Shown piece after piece: positions 8,903-16,967 of a DNA stretch of 22,180 nt. Numbering within the stretch: position 1 is the stretch's first letter; each line of letters opens with the position of its first letter. The notes beneath the pieces are model-generated. The model was given only the letters and a program-made list of their open reading frames with translations. It was not told where the DNA came from and searched no databases. The stretch is from contig JBKEAR010000042.1 in NCBI GenBank assembly GCA_047972425.1, forward strand, positions 1 to 22,180, given 5' to 3'. The stretch is from JBKEAR01 sp047972425. Its GTDB lineage: Bacteria; Pseudomonadota; Alphaproteobacteria; JBKEAR01. Both the position numbers and the translations under genes were made by a program.

Positions 8903-9447
8903 TTTATTTCTCCTCTACGAAATAATCTCTTTGTTGCGCTTATTAATTGCATGAATGCTTGAATTGCCATTAATGTGACAACGATAAGCAATGTGACTTT
9001 AATAATTGCAGGCATCGGAGAATTCCAAGCAGAACCAGAGCGCTCTGGCCGGAATATTCCAGAGGGTGTCCATAATGCTTTTTGCACCATAATCCACCCC
9101 GCATAGATAAGGCTTATCGTAAATAGAAATGTAAGAAAATCGACAATAAAGTCATTAATTTTTTGCCAAGATGTTGGCATCATATCGCGAATAAAAGTTA
9201 CTTTAATATGGCCATCATCAGCCATACAATAGGTGCCGCCATATAACATGGCAATACCAACAAAAAGCACAGTTGTTTCGTAAACCCAAACGGTTGGTGA
9301 TCCAAATACATAACGCATAAAGACTTCAAAAACAGTAATGATAACAGCTATAAAATATAAAATAGCAATATATTTACCGAGTTTCAGAATAAATCTATCA
9401 AACATGTTGGGATTTGTTGCATTTTGATCTTGCACGGTTTCCGACAT
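8899..9447 (-). CDS. dctQ: TRAP transporter small permease subunit DctQ
   Basis: The small four-helix membrane subunit that pairs with DctM. The 182 residues begin with a polar lead of about 20 residues, then hydrophobic segments near 24-50, 60-75, 100-125 and 140-165. Family features include the first-helix VFEVFMRYVFGSP and the later AWNSPMPAI. A strong ribosome site AAGGGGG lies just upstream of the ATG. The gene follows dctP after 62 bases that are mostly occupied by a perfect 36-base palindrome, and overlaps dctM by four bases. Confidence 0.9.
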   Translation of the reverse strand: MSETVQDQNATNPNMFDRFILKLGKYIAILYFIAVIITVFEVFMRYVFGSPTVWVYETTVLFVGIAMLYGGTYCMADDGHIKVTFIRDMMPTSWQKINDFIVDFLTFLFTISLIYAGWIMVQKALWTPSGIFRPERSGSAWNSPMPAIIKVTLLIVVTLMAIQAFMQLISATKRLFRRGEIK

Positions 9448-9463
9448 TATTACCCCCTTTAAC

Positions 9464-9499
9464 TATAATGCCTGCTTAATATATTAAGCAGGCATTATA
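9464..9499. promoter_or_regulatory. Perfect 36-bp palindrome between dctP and dctQ
   Basis: The half-site TATAATGCCTGCTTAATA (9464-9481) is followed directly by its exact reverse complement (9482-9499), giving an 18-bp stem that would fold with a very small loop in RNA. On the minus strand it lies directly after the dctP stop and before the dctQ ribosome site. No T-run follows. The likely role is to stabilise the dctP message and lower read-through, so that the binding protein is made in excess over the permease. Such intercistronic hairpins are known after genes for binding proteins. Confidence 0.75.
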
Positions 9500-9509
9500 T
9501 CAATTAATC

Positions 9510-10532
9510 TTATTCTTGGATTAAGCCTTGGCTTTCTAAAAATACAGAAATCTGATCTGCATATTCTTTCGCCAATGGCGATTGGCTTGTTAGGCTTTCC
9601 CATTCGCCAACGGCGATTTTTCTGAATTTGGCACGTTCTTCGGCACTCCAGTCGGTTACATGCACGCCTTCAGCTTTGGCTTTAGCAACAGCTTCTACAT
9701 CTTGCATTTCATAGCGCATAGCTACTTCCATCGCAAGGCGACGAACGGCAGTTTCTAAAATTTGCTGTAAATCAACGGGTAGTTCATCCCAAATATCTTT
9801 GTTTAAGGTAATGGCAAGTGTTGGTGCCGAGTGGAAACCGGGGAAAACCGGATAATTACCAACATCATGCATACCTTGTGATTGGTTAACTGAGAATAAT
9901 GAGAAGTCAGCAGCATCAATCACCCCTTTTTCTAAAGCGGTATATACTTCGGAGCCGGGTAGATTTACAGGGGCAGCACCAGCGGCAGCAAATACTTTTT
10001 GCACCATACCTTCTGGAGCACGGAGTTTTAGGCCTTTTAGATCATCAACACCATTGAGCGGTTTGCTTGATACAAAGCTTTCTACACCTGTCATTAAAAA
10101 ACCAACCAAATGCACATTATATTCTTCATAAAGTTTTTGGGCTGTTTCGAGACCACCACCAAAATAGATGAATTTTAAGGCTTCGTAAGGGCTGCTCCAT
10201 GCGCCAACACTATTACCAATAAAACCAAATGCAGCATCTTTACCGGTAAAATAAGATGGATCATCAAATTCACCTTGTAAGATATTGGCACCAACGGCAT
10301 CTAATACTTCGCTATAAGGAACCACCGAATTTGTTGGTGTAACAGAAATTTCGATACGACCTTGAGACATCTCTTTTACCCAATCAGAAAATTCTTCTTC
10401 CATCTGATACATAAAAATGCCGGGTTGATCTGAGGATTGCATTGTCCATTCATATTCGGCTGCTTGCGCAAATGTTAAAAAAGATGAAACAGTTGCTGTT
10501 GTTATTAAAAAACTCTTAAGTAGTTTATTCAT
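9510..10532 (-). CDS. dctP: TRAP transporter substrate-binding protein DctP
   Basis: A periplasmic binding protein that captures the organic acid for DctQM. The 340 residues start with a Sec signal peptide (MNKLLKS, a hydrophobic core and AQA, with cleavage after about residue 24). Typical for the family are the ATP-independent binding fold, the GLKLRAPEGMV segment (165-176) with Arg171, the residue position that normally salt-bridges the substrate carboxylate, and the ALEKGVIDAADFS segment. The Asp/Ser-rich loop near 88-95 (GEFDDPSYF) resembles the subgroup working with larger DctM proteins. A full-consensus AGGAGG sits five bases before the ATG, fitting high expression. It begins 28 bases after the regulator gene stop. 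Confidence 0.92.
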   Translation of the reverse strand: MNKLLKSFLITTATVSSFLTFAQAAEYEWTMQSSDQPGIFMYQMEEEFSDWVKEMSQGRIEISVTPTNSVVPYSEVLDAVGANILQGEFDDPSYFTGKDAAFGFIGNSVGAWSSPYEALKFIYFGGGLETAQKLYEEYNVHLVGFLMTGVESFVSSKPLNGVDDLKGLKLRAPEGMVQKVFAAAGAAPVNLPGSEVYTALEKGVIDAADFSLFSVNQSQGMHDVGNYPVFPGFHSAPTLAITLNKDIWDELPVDLQQILETAVRRLAMEVAMRYEMQDVEAVAKAKAEGVHVTDWSAEERAKFRKIAVGEWESLTSQSPLAKEYADQISVFLESQGLIQE

Positions 10533-10560
10533 ATTAACCTCCTAATTTGTCGATGAATAA

Positions 10561-11322
10561 TTAACGTCCGAGGATTGCAATGCTTTCGGGACGAACAGGT
10601 ATCTTTAATTTTTTAAAGTCAATTGCGCTTTGTTCTAAGATCGCAAATGCTTTTTTTCTTGCGGCAATATGATCCCTTAGATAAATCGCTTCATACAGGT
10701 CTCTATGCCGTTTGAGAGTTAAAGGAATATCTTCGGCATTTTTAAATGTTAGTTTAATGCTGGCATCAATCGCTGCCGAAAATAACTCTTTAAATTGGTA
10801 TAAAATAATATTTCCTGAAGAATGTAAAATCGCATTATGAAAATTGATATCGCCATTAATGGATTCTTCCGATTGAATATCCATTGCTTTTTCCATTTCC
10901 ATTAAGGCTTCTTCAATCTTTAATATATCTGCGGTACTTGAGCGTACGGCAGCTAAGGCTGCGGCTTCGGGTTCAATAATCAGGCGAACTTCTAAAATAT
11001 GCTCTAAAAAACTATTTAAAAGCCGGGATTCCGTTACCCAACGGATAACCTCGGGATCAAGATGGTTCCAATTATGAAAATGCTGTACGATAGCACCTCT
11101 TTTACCTTCGGTAGAAAGTACACCTTTGGCAATTAAAGAATGGATAGCCTCTCTGACAACGGTACGGCTAACAGAAGATTTATTGGCAATTTCTGTTTCT
11201 GTCGGTATCGGAAAACCCGATTTCATTTCGCCAGAAAGTATTTGGCCAAGTAATAACTCTATAACCGCTTGTCGAGAAGGGCTATTTTTTATACCTCTTT
11301 CTCTTATATTCTTGGTTTCCAT
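10561..11322 (-). CDS. dgoR: GntR-family (FadR/FCD type) regulator, DgoR-like
   Basis: Probably the repressor of this aldonate locus, released by a pathway intermediate. The 253 residues contain an N-terminal winged helix-turn-helix (about 15-80: GFPIPTETEIANKSSVSRTVVREAIHSLIAKGVL region) and a C-terminal FCD ligand-binding domain (about 100-235). The linker HNWNHLDPEVIRW is typical of DgoR-like proteins. Candidate metal ligands of the FCD domain are D158, H162 and H206. The fourth His is not obvious. AGGAA lies about seven bases before the ATG. It is transcribed away from dgoD, sharing with it a control region full of GTATWC boxes. The name is by family and context and has not been tested. 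Confidence 0.85.
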   Translation of the reverse strand: METKNIRERGIKNSPSRQAVIELLLGQILSGEMKSGFPIPTETEIANKSSVSRTVVREAIHSLIAKGVLSTEGKRGAIVQHFHNWNHLDPEVIRWVTESRLLNSFLEHILEVRLIIEPEAAALAAVRSSTADILKIEEALMEMEKAMDIQSEESINGDINFHNAILHSSGNIILYQFKELFSAAIDASIKLTFKNAEDIPLTLKRHRDLYEAIYLRDHIAARKKAFAILEQSAIDFKKLKIPVRPESIAILGR

Positions 11323-11348
11323 GCATATTTCCTAATTTATCGACTTGC

Positions 11349-11378
11349 ATTCTAACACTCCAGTATTCTTTTTGTCAA
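11349..11378 (-). promoter_or_regulatory. Putative promoter of the dgoR-dctPQM-dgoKA operon
   Basis: On the minus strand a consensus -35 TTGACA (complement of 11373-11378) and a -10 TAGAAT (complement of 11349-11354) are separated by 18 bases. This would start transcription about 20 bases before the regulator ATG. One GTATTC box (11363-11368) lies between the hexamers and one GTATAC box (11384-11389) just upstream, suggesting self-repression. Confidence 0.6.
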
Positions 11379-11431
11379 GCAATGTATACAAAAAAATAAA
11401 TATTGTATTCATATTTTTTTTTAGTATACTA
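11363..11431. promoter_or_regulatory. Four-box operator array in the dgoR/dgoD divergent region
   Basis: Four copies of GTATWC occur: GTATTC at 11363-11368, GTATAC at 11384-11389, GTATTC at 11405-11410 and GTATAC at 11424-11429. Their starts are spaced 21, 21 and 19 bases, about two DNA helical turns each. The two GTATAC copies sit in longer palindromes, TGTATACA and TAGTATACTA. GntR/FadR-type proteins bind short palindromes with GT and AC halves, so these are good candidates for the DgoR-like regulator. The boxes overlap the dgoD -35 and -10 and flank the dgoR -35. AT-rich background could produce some copies by chance, but the regular spacing argues against that. Confidence 0.6.
11403..11430 (+). 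promoter_or_regulatory. Putative dgoD promoter
   Basis: TTGTAT (11403-11408) and TATACT (11425-11430) are separated by 16 bases, putting the transcription start near 11437 and giving a leader of about 25 bases before the dgoD ATG. Both hexamers overlap candidate operator boxes. Confidence 0.5.
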
Positions 11432-11461
11432 TATAGAAATAAAAAAATAAGGATATGTTCA

Positions 11462-12610
11462 ATGAAAATTACAGGGTTTAAATGTTATATTGTTCCGCCC
11501 CGGTGGGTGTTTTTAAAGATAGAGACAGATGCAGGTATTATCGGTTGGGGAGAACCTTCATTAGAGGGTAAAGCTCTTGTAATTAAGGCAGCAGTTGACG
11601 ACTATATGCGGGTACTTATTGGCAAAAATCCTTTGGATATCGAACGTCATTGGCAAATGATTTATCGCGGGGGATTTTATAGGGGTGGGCCGATATTAAT
11701 GTCAGCACTTTCGGGTATAGATCAAGCTTTATGGGATATTAAAGGTAAATATTATAATAGCCCCGTATATGAGCTTGTAGGTGGTCGTGTACGTGATAAA
11801 ATGCGAGTTTATTCTTGGATTGGCGGTGACAGGCCAGATGATGTTGGTAATGCGGCTAAAGAGCGGTTATCCTTAGGTTTTGATGCCATAAAGATGAATG
11901 CCACAGCAGAGATGCAATATATCGATAAATTTTCTAAAATAGATGAGGTTGTTGCTCGTGTGGATGCCGTACGTAAAGCAACGGATAAGGATTTTGGTAT
12001 TGGTATTGATTTTCACGGGCGTATTCATAAGCCGATGGCACGTATTTTGGCCAAAGAATTAGAGGTTTATAACCCGATGTTTATCGAAGAGCCGGTTTTA
12101 TCGGAAAATTGGGAAGAATTTATTGAAATTCGCCGACATTGTAATATACCGATTGCCACGGGTGAAAGATTATATTCTCGGTATGATTTTAAACATATTT
12201 TGCAAACAGGTGCTGTGGATATTATTCAGCCCGATTTATCCCATGCGGGTGGTATTAGCGAATGTTTGCGCATTGCCTCTTTAGCCGAGGCTTATGATGT
12301 AGCCCTTGCTCCCCATTGTCCCCTTGGTCCTATTGCTTTGGCATCTTGTTTACAGGTCGATGCCAACCGGCATAATGCAATTATCCAAGAACAAAGTTTG
12401 GGCATACATTATAATCAAGGTTGCGATATTTTAGATTATATTACCGATAAATCTATATTTGATTATAAAGATGGTTATATTGAAATATCCGATAAACCGG
12501 GTTTGGGTATCAGTATTGATGAGAATGTGGTTATGAAAAATAGTCAGATTGAGCATAATTGGAAAAATCCGATTTGGGCACATAAAGATGGCTCATTCGC
12601 GGAATGGTAG
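11462..12610 (+). CDS. dgoD: D-galactonate dehydratase (enolase superfamily)
   Basis: Dehydrates D-galactonate to 2-keto-3-deoxygalactonate. From the ATG at 11462 the protein has 382 residues, the length of Escherichia coli DgoD. The frame is open upstream to 11345, but those residues come from the promoter region and are unlike the family. AAGGA about nine bases before 11462 supports the choice. Mandelate-racemase-subgroup residues are all in place: GIDFHGR with D183 and H185, FIEEPV with E209, ATGERLYSR with E235, and APHCPLGP with H285. These positions match the DgoD residues known for metal binding and acid/base catalysis. It stands divergent from the regulator and is followed after nine bases by a second dehydratase. 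Confidence 0.94.
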   Translation: MKITGFKCYIVPPRWVFLKIETDAGIIGWGEPSLEGKALVIKAAVDDYMRVLIGKNPLDIERHWQMIYRGGFYRGGPILMSALSGIDQALWDIKGKYYNSPVYELVGGRVRDKMRVYSWIGGDRPDDVGNAAKERLSLGFDAIKMNATAEMQYIDKFSKIDEVVARVDAVRKATDKDFGIGIDFHGRIHKPMARILAKELEVYNPMFIEEPVLSENWEEFIEIRRHCNIPIATGERLYSRYDFKHILQTGAVDIIQPDLSHAGGISECLRIASLAEAYDVALAPHCPLGPIALASCLQVDANRHNAIIQEQSLGIHYNQGCDILDYITDKSIFDYKDGYIEISDKPGLGISIDENVVMKNSQIEHNWKNPIWAHKDGSFAEW

Positions 12611-12619
12611 GTTAAACAG

Positions 12620-14776
12620 ATGAATAATATTATAAACCCAGAATTTGAAAATTTATTTATTAAAGAAGAACATAACCCTTATCGTGAATGTATCCAAGGG
12701 TTAGCAAACGAACCAATATGCGTGCATCGGTTACTTCTCAATAGTCAGCGATTTTTAAAAGATAATGACTGGGGTGATATATCGTTAGATGAAATTGTTA
12801 AACGGTTAGTTCAAAATCGTCCCCGGGTGGCTATCATTGGTGGTTCAATGGATCATCCGGCTCATTTACTTGATGAAGAATATGCTTATCGGGCGGCTAA
12901 GCGTATTTGGTATAATGGTGGCATACCTTTCTATTTTCAGATACCTGTTATATGCGATGGTACGGCACAAAATAATATTGGTCAAAGTTATTCTTTGGCC
13001 TCGCGTAATCAAACGGCCGCAATGGTTAATACCACTTTTGAGGGGCATTCTTACCATGCAGCATGGGTGATTTCAGGCTGCGATAAAAGCCCTTCGGGGA
13101 TATTATCGGGATTAGCGGCTGCTGATTATGCTAGGGGGCAACCCACAAGGGGGCAAGCTCCTGTATGGGCTAATTTTATCCCAGCCCATGTATTAAAAGG
13201 TGGAAATATTCCGCCGAAAACCTTACAAAAAATCCTTGATATTGAAAAAAAAGCAATAGAAAATGGGCATAAAGCATTGGCGGCAGATTTTGCAGAAAAT
13301 AGGCGTTATATCCTACAATGTTCATCAGACGAAGCTTTTTTCGGTCTGGTAAAACGGGCGGAGGATATTAATCTTATTAGTAAAGATGAGCTTCGTGATA
13401 TTATGAATAGTCTTGCTGTTGCTACATGCAATAAAGCCGGTGGTGTTTGTGCGTTTAATGGTACGGGGAATTCATCACGTACCTTATTATGTGCATTGGG
13501 CTTTGTACCTAAGGATTTAGAGCTTTTATGCTCACCGCCCACACAAGAGCAAGCCGATAAAGCAATGGATCAATTTTTTAGGTTGTTTAACAAAAAAGAA
13601 TATTCGGTTTGTAATATTTTAGAGGCCAATTTCTCTAATGCGGTTAAAATACACTCCACTACAGGAAGTTCGACAAACTTACTGCTCCATTTACCAGCAA
13701 TTATGCGTTATGCTGGTTATGATATACGTATTTGGGATTATGCAAATATCCATAATAGCATTAAAATTCCCGAAATTTTTGACCATAGCCTTACGGAAGG
13801 CCGCGATAGTTGGGTGCTTGCCCAGCAATTTTTAAACAAACAAAATCATGGTATGGAGAGTATTTATAAAATTTTAGATACATTAAAAATTCCACTCAAT
13901 TTAGATGCACCCACAATGGGGGGGGCAACATGGGGGCAAAGAATTGCCAAGCTTGATAACCCGATTGATGAGAGCTTAGGGGAAAAATCGGTAATAAAAA
14001 CGACACCTATTCGTAATGAATCGGGTGTAGATATTCTTTCGGGTAATCTTTGCTCGTCGGCAGTCGTGAAAATTTCGGGCATGACAACGCAGCAATATCA
14101 GTTTTTTGATCAAAGGCTTTTTCTGGTAAAATATTACGAAAATGAGCATTTATGTAATGCGGATTTAATGGCTAAAGATTTTATAGAGCGTTTAACCGCC
14201 AATATTCAATTAAAACCAGAGCTGATAGCGGCTTTTGCTAAATATAATGGTTTTGAATATAATGGGCAATCGACATATGAGCTTTTAGAGCAGCAATGCC
14301 TTTCTTTTTGTTTGATTATTGCCGGGCAAGGGCCAAAAGCTTATGGCATGCCCGAGATGTTTTCTCCATCAGAAAATTTAAGGCATCATAAGTTGTTTGA
14401 GGCCTCATCGATATTGCTAACCGATGGTCGATATTCGGGTGTAACAAAAGGAGCCTGTATTGGCCATGCCACCCCCGAAGCCCATGAGGGCGGCGCGATT
14501 GGTACATTGCAAGATGGCGATATTTTATGGTTAAGACTCCAAGAGCAAAAAATTGATATCATAGATACTGAGGCTTTATTAAAGGGTGATATCTCTTTAA
14601 AACAAGAGCTATTTACTGCTGAGCGTAAAGCTTTACTCGAGCAACGAAAGATAAAAGCAGATAAACGGTTGTTAGAGGTTGCCGCAAGTAATGTAATGTA
14701 TGATGTTACCAATGCCGAAAATGGTGTTGTGCCGTTTATTGTGGATCAAAGAGCCACCAAAAAAATAGGATATTAG
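12620..14776 (+). CDS. IlvD/Edd-family sugar-acid dehydratase, YjhG/YagF-like
   Basis: An iron-sulphur dehydratase that removes water from a sugar acid to give a 2-keto-3-deoxy acid. Candidate cluster ligands are C112 in VICDGTAQN, C154 in SGCDKSPSG and C277 in AGGVCAFNGTGNS. The last resembles the YjhG/YagF subgroup, which includes D-xylonate dehydratases. The late MPEMFSP and DGRYSGVTKGACIGHATPEA segments are also family hallmarks. At 718 residues it is longer than the roughly 655 usual for YjhG. It starts nine bases after dgoD, so both dehydratases are co-transcribed. It is unclear why two unrelated dehydratases lie together. This one may act on another aldonate entering by the same TRAP carrier. 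Substrate not assignable from sequence. Confidence 0.88.
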   Translation: MNNIINPEFENLFIKEEHNPYRECIQGLANEPICVHRLLLNSQRFLKDNDWGDISLDEIVKRLVQNRPRVAIIGGSMDHPAHLLDEEYAYRAAKRIWYNGGIPFYFQIPVICDGTAQNNIGQSYSLASRNQTAAMVNTTFEGHSYHAAWVISGCDKSPSGILSGLAAADYARGQPTRGQAPVWANFIPAHVLKGGNIPPKTLQKILDIEKKAIENGHKALAADFAENRRYILQCSSDEAFFGLVKRAEDINLISKDELRDIMNSLAVATCNKAGGVCAFNGTGNSSRTLLCALGFVPKDLELLCSPPTQEQADKAMDQFFRLFNKKEYSVCNILEANFSNAVKIHSTTGSSTNLLLHLPAIMRYAGYDIRIWDYANIHNSIKIPEIFDHSLTEGRDSWVLAQQFLNKQNHGMESIYKILDTLKIPLNLDAPTMGGATWGQRIAKLDNPIDESLGEKSVIKTTPIRNESGVDILSGNLCSSAVVKISGMTTQQYQFFDQRLFLVKYYENEHLCNADLMAKDFIERLTANIQLKPELIAAFAKYNGFEYNGQSTYELLEQQCLSFCLIIAGQGPKAYGMPEMFSPSENLRHHKLFEASSILLTDGRYSGVTKGACIGHATPEAHEGGAIGTLQDGDILWLRLQEQKIDIIDTEALLKGDISLKQELFTAERKALLEQRKIKADKRLLEVAASNVMYDVTNAENGVVPFIVDQRATKKIGY

Positions 14777-14783
14777 ATATTTT

Positions 14784-14814
14784 ATATCCCTTTAGTTATA
14801 GGCTAAAGGGATAT
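14784..14814. terminator. Bidirectional intrinsic terminator
   Basis: ATATCCCTTTAG (14784-14795) pairs perfectly with CTAAAGGGATAT (14803-14814) around a 7-base loop. A T-rich stretch follows on the plus strand and an A/T-rich one on the other, serving the dehydratase gene and the converging ialB-like gene. Confidence 0.8.
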
Positions 14815-14824
14815 ATTATTTTCT

Positions 14825-15466
14825 TTAATTTTGTGGAATTTCAATCGCTTTGCCAAAATCTTTGGTTTGTGCGGTTAAATAATCGAGTGCGCTTGTAAAG
14901 CCTTTAAGTGAGAAATCAAGGGTGATGGGTTGGCGGCGATTATCAAAAAACTCTACCTTTGTTTTACCACCTTTTTTAAACTGATCAATTAACATATCCG
15001 CCATAGGGCCACCACCGTAACATCCACCCTGATCGCAGAAGTTATAAGGTATGGATATATTATCATTTTCATCAACCTTAACTGTAATTAACGGTTGCAA
15101 AAACACACCAGCCGGTACATGGAATAAAATACTGGGTCTATCGGCTATATTTGTACCATCTTGCTCAAACACCATATACATACGCATAATTTGTTTTTGG
15201 TCAGCCGTTTGGAAAATATGAGCGGTTTGGCAATTGCGCAAAATACCTTGAGTTGCCGGTAAATCATCTTTTTTCTCATAAAAACACGATACCGCCCAAT
15301 CATCAAATTTTTGGGTATGTTGCACAAGCTGCGGTTGTTGGGGTTGAGCTTCTTGTGTGGTTGGTGTATCTGCAGTTGGGGCAAGGGCTTCTTCGGTGGG
15401 TTGTTCTTCGCCCACCGCCCAAGCCAATGACGAGATAAATAATAAGGATAATGCGAGTTTTTTCAT
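14825..15466 (-). CDS. Invasion-associated locus B (IalB) family periplasmic protein
   Basis: A 213-residue secreted protein. The signal peptide (Lys-Lys, hydrophobic core, AWA) is cleaved near residue 17. Then comes a low-complexity Glu/Thr/Gln/Pro-rich linker (about 18-50) and the IalB domain: KFDDWAVSCF (C61), RNCQ (C79), and FCDQGGCY (C144, C149) with four cysteines likely forming disulphides. The name comes from a Bartonella factor, but the family is widespread in free-living alphaproteobacteria and does not itself imply virulence. The exact role is not known. A GGAG lies before the ATG. It stands alone, converging on the sugar-acid operon. Confidence 0.85.
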   Translation of the reverse strand: MKKLALSLLFISSLAWAVGEEQPTEEALAPTADTPTTQEAQPQQPQLVQHTQKFDDWAVSCFYEKKDDLPATQGILRNCQTAHIFQTADQKQIMRMYMVFEQDGTNIADRPSILFHVPAGVFLQPLITVKVDENDNISIPYNFCDQGGCYGGGPMADMLIDQFKKGGKTKVEFFDNRRQPITLDFSLKGFTSALDYLTAQTKDFGKAIEIPQN

Positions 15467-15564
15467 ATTACAGCTCCAAGATTATTAATTTTTAAAAATA
15501 TTATCATAAAGTTATCCGCAATAAAAGTGCATAACATGATATTTTTTAAGATGTTTTCTAATAA

Positions 15565-15590
15565 AAAAGGAGTGTAAATACACTCCTTTT
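15565..15590 (-). terminator. Intrinsic terminator after leuB
   Basis: AAAAGGAGTGT (15565-15575) pairs with ACACTCCTTTT (15580-15590) around an AAAT loop. On the minus strand it is followed by a T-run (complement of the A-run at 15563-15568), just after the leuB stop. Confidence 0.85.
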
Positions 15591-15611
15591 ATACGCAGAT
15601 AATTGATGAAC

Positions 15612-16703
15612 TTAACGAAGCTCGGCAATAACGGCATCGCCCATTTGTGCGGTGGTTACAAGCGTGCAACCGTCATCCATAATATCACCGGTACGTTTGG
15701 TGGCAAGTACACGCTCTACCGCAGCTTCCAACATATCGGCCTCGGCACCGAGGTTGAAACTATAACGCAACATCATCGAGAAACTAAGGATAGTTGCGAG
15801 TGGGTTGGCTTTGCCTTGGCCGGCAATATCGGGGGCAGAGCCATGAACGGGCTCATATAAAGCGGGGAGCTTGCCATTGGCATCGCGTGCGCCGAGTGAG
15901 GCTGACGGCAACATGCCCAATGAGCCCGTAAGCATAGCGGCACAGTCCGATAATATATCACCAAACAGATTATCGGTAACAATGACATCAAATTGGCGGG
16001 GGTTACGCACCAGCTGCATGGCGCAGTTATCGGCATACATGTTTGAAAGTTCGATATTTTGCCATTTTTCGGCATGGACATCAGCCACAACCTCGCGCCA
16101 TAACACACCGCTTTCCATCACATTGGCTTTTTCTACCGAGCATACATGTTTGCCCCGTTTTTCGGCTAAATCAAAGGCAACATCGGCAATGCGTTCAATT
16201 TCGCTTGTGGTATAAACTTGGGTGTTGACCCCTTGTTTTTCGCCGTTGGCTAAGGTGGTAATACCCCGTGGCTCGCCAAAATATACGCCGCCTGTAAGCT
16301 CGCGCACAATCATAATATCTAAGCCTTTAACAACATCTAATTTTAAGGTCGATGCATCAGCCAAAGCATCAAATACAAGGGCAGGGCGAAGGTTGGCAAA
16401 TAAGCCCATCTCTTTACGAATTTTCAGTAAGCCGGCCTCGGGGCGTTTATCATAGGCAACATTATCCCATTTGGGGCCACCCACGGCACCCAGCAATACG
16501 GCATCGGCCGCTAGGGCTTTTTTAAGGGTTTCATCGGCAAAGGGCGTACCGTATTTATCATAGGCAGAACCCCCGATATCATCGGTTTCTACCTCAAAGG
16601 CAATATTTTTATTATCTTTAAACCAGTTCATAATTTTTTGAACCTCAGCCATACATTCTTGGCCAATACCGTCACCCGGTAATACAAGGATTTTATAAGC
16701 CAT
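15612..16703 (-). CDS. leuB: 3-isopropylmalate dehydrogenase
   Basis: NAD-dependent oxidative decarboxylation of 3-isopropylmalate in leucine biosynthesis, acting as a cytoplasmic dimer. From the ATG at 16703 it has 363 residues. Another in-frame ATG four codons upstream (16715) is less likely, because a GGAG is spaced about eight bases from 16703 and lies inside those extra codons. Motifs: LPGDGIGQE at the N-terminus, ELTGGVYFGEPRG with the catalytic Tyr, SVEKANVMES with the catalytic Lys, YADNCAMQLVRNP with a metal Asp, and DNLFGDILSD with further metal-binding Asp residues followed by GSLGMLPSASLG. The gene stands alone, with its own terminator. Confidence 0.95.
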   Translation of the reverse strand: MAYKILVLPGDGIGQECMAEVQKIMNWFKDNKNIAFEVETDDIGGSAYDKYGTPFADETLKKALAADAVLLGAVGGPKWDNVAYDKRPEAGLLKIRKEMGLFANLRPALVFDALADASTLKLDVVKGLDIMIVRELTGGVYFGEPRGITTLANGEKQGVNTQVYTTSEIERIADVAFDLAEKRGKHVCSVEKANVMESGVLWREVVADVHAEKWQNIELSNMYADNCAMQLVRNPRQFDVIVTDNLFGDILSDCAAMLTGSLGMLPSASLGARDANGKLPALYEPVHGSAPDIAGQGKANPLATILSFSMMLRYSFNLGAEADMLEAAVERVLATKRTGDIMDDGCTLVTTAQMGDAVIAELR

Positions 16704-16770
16704 TATTCGCTCCATTTTCGCTTAAATATGTGATTTTCGGCAACAATAGCAGTTTTTGGGCTATTTGCAA

Positions 16771-16798
16771 AGTATCAAAACCGATAATATCAGCTCAA
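16771..16798 (-). promoter_or_regulatory. Possible leuB promoter
   Basis: On the minus strand TTGAGC (complement of 16793-16798) and GATACT (complement of 16771-16776) are separated by 16 bases, about 70 bases upstream of the chosen leuB start. The matches are modest and the call is tentative. The rest of the gap between leuB and 16968 shows small hairpins (for example CCATT/AATGG near 16890-16903) but no recognisable gene. Confidence 0.3.
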
Positions 16799-16967
16799 TT
16801 TTTTAATTACAGCTGTTGTTTTTAACAGTTAATAATGTGTAAATATGCAAAAAACGCATGCCTGTATTGTTAATAAAATGCTTCTCATTCCATTTGCGAA
16901 TGGCTATATTCTAATTGTAGAGAAGAAACAACTGATTTTCTCGCAACAATTTAAAGGAGTAATAGTT

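Noticed and set aside
11345..11461. N-terminal extension of dgoD
   Set aside because: This stretch contains the promoter and operator boxes. The ATG at 11462 gives the canonical 382-residue enzyme.
16845..16967. N-terminal extension of the 77-aa protein
   Set aside because: The AAAGGAG ribosome site clearly supports the start at 16968.
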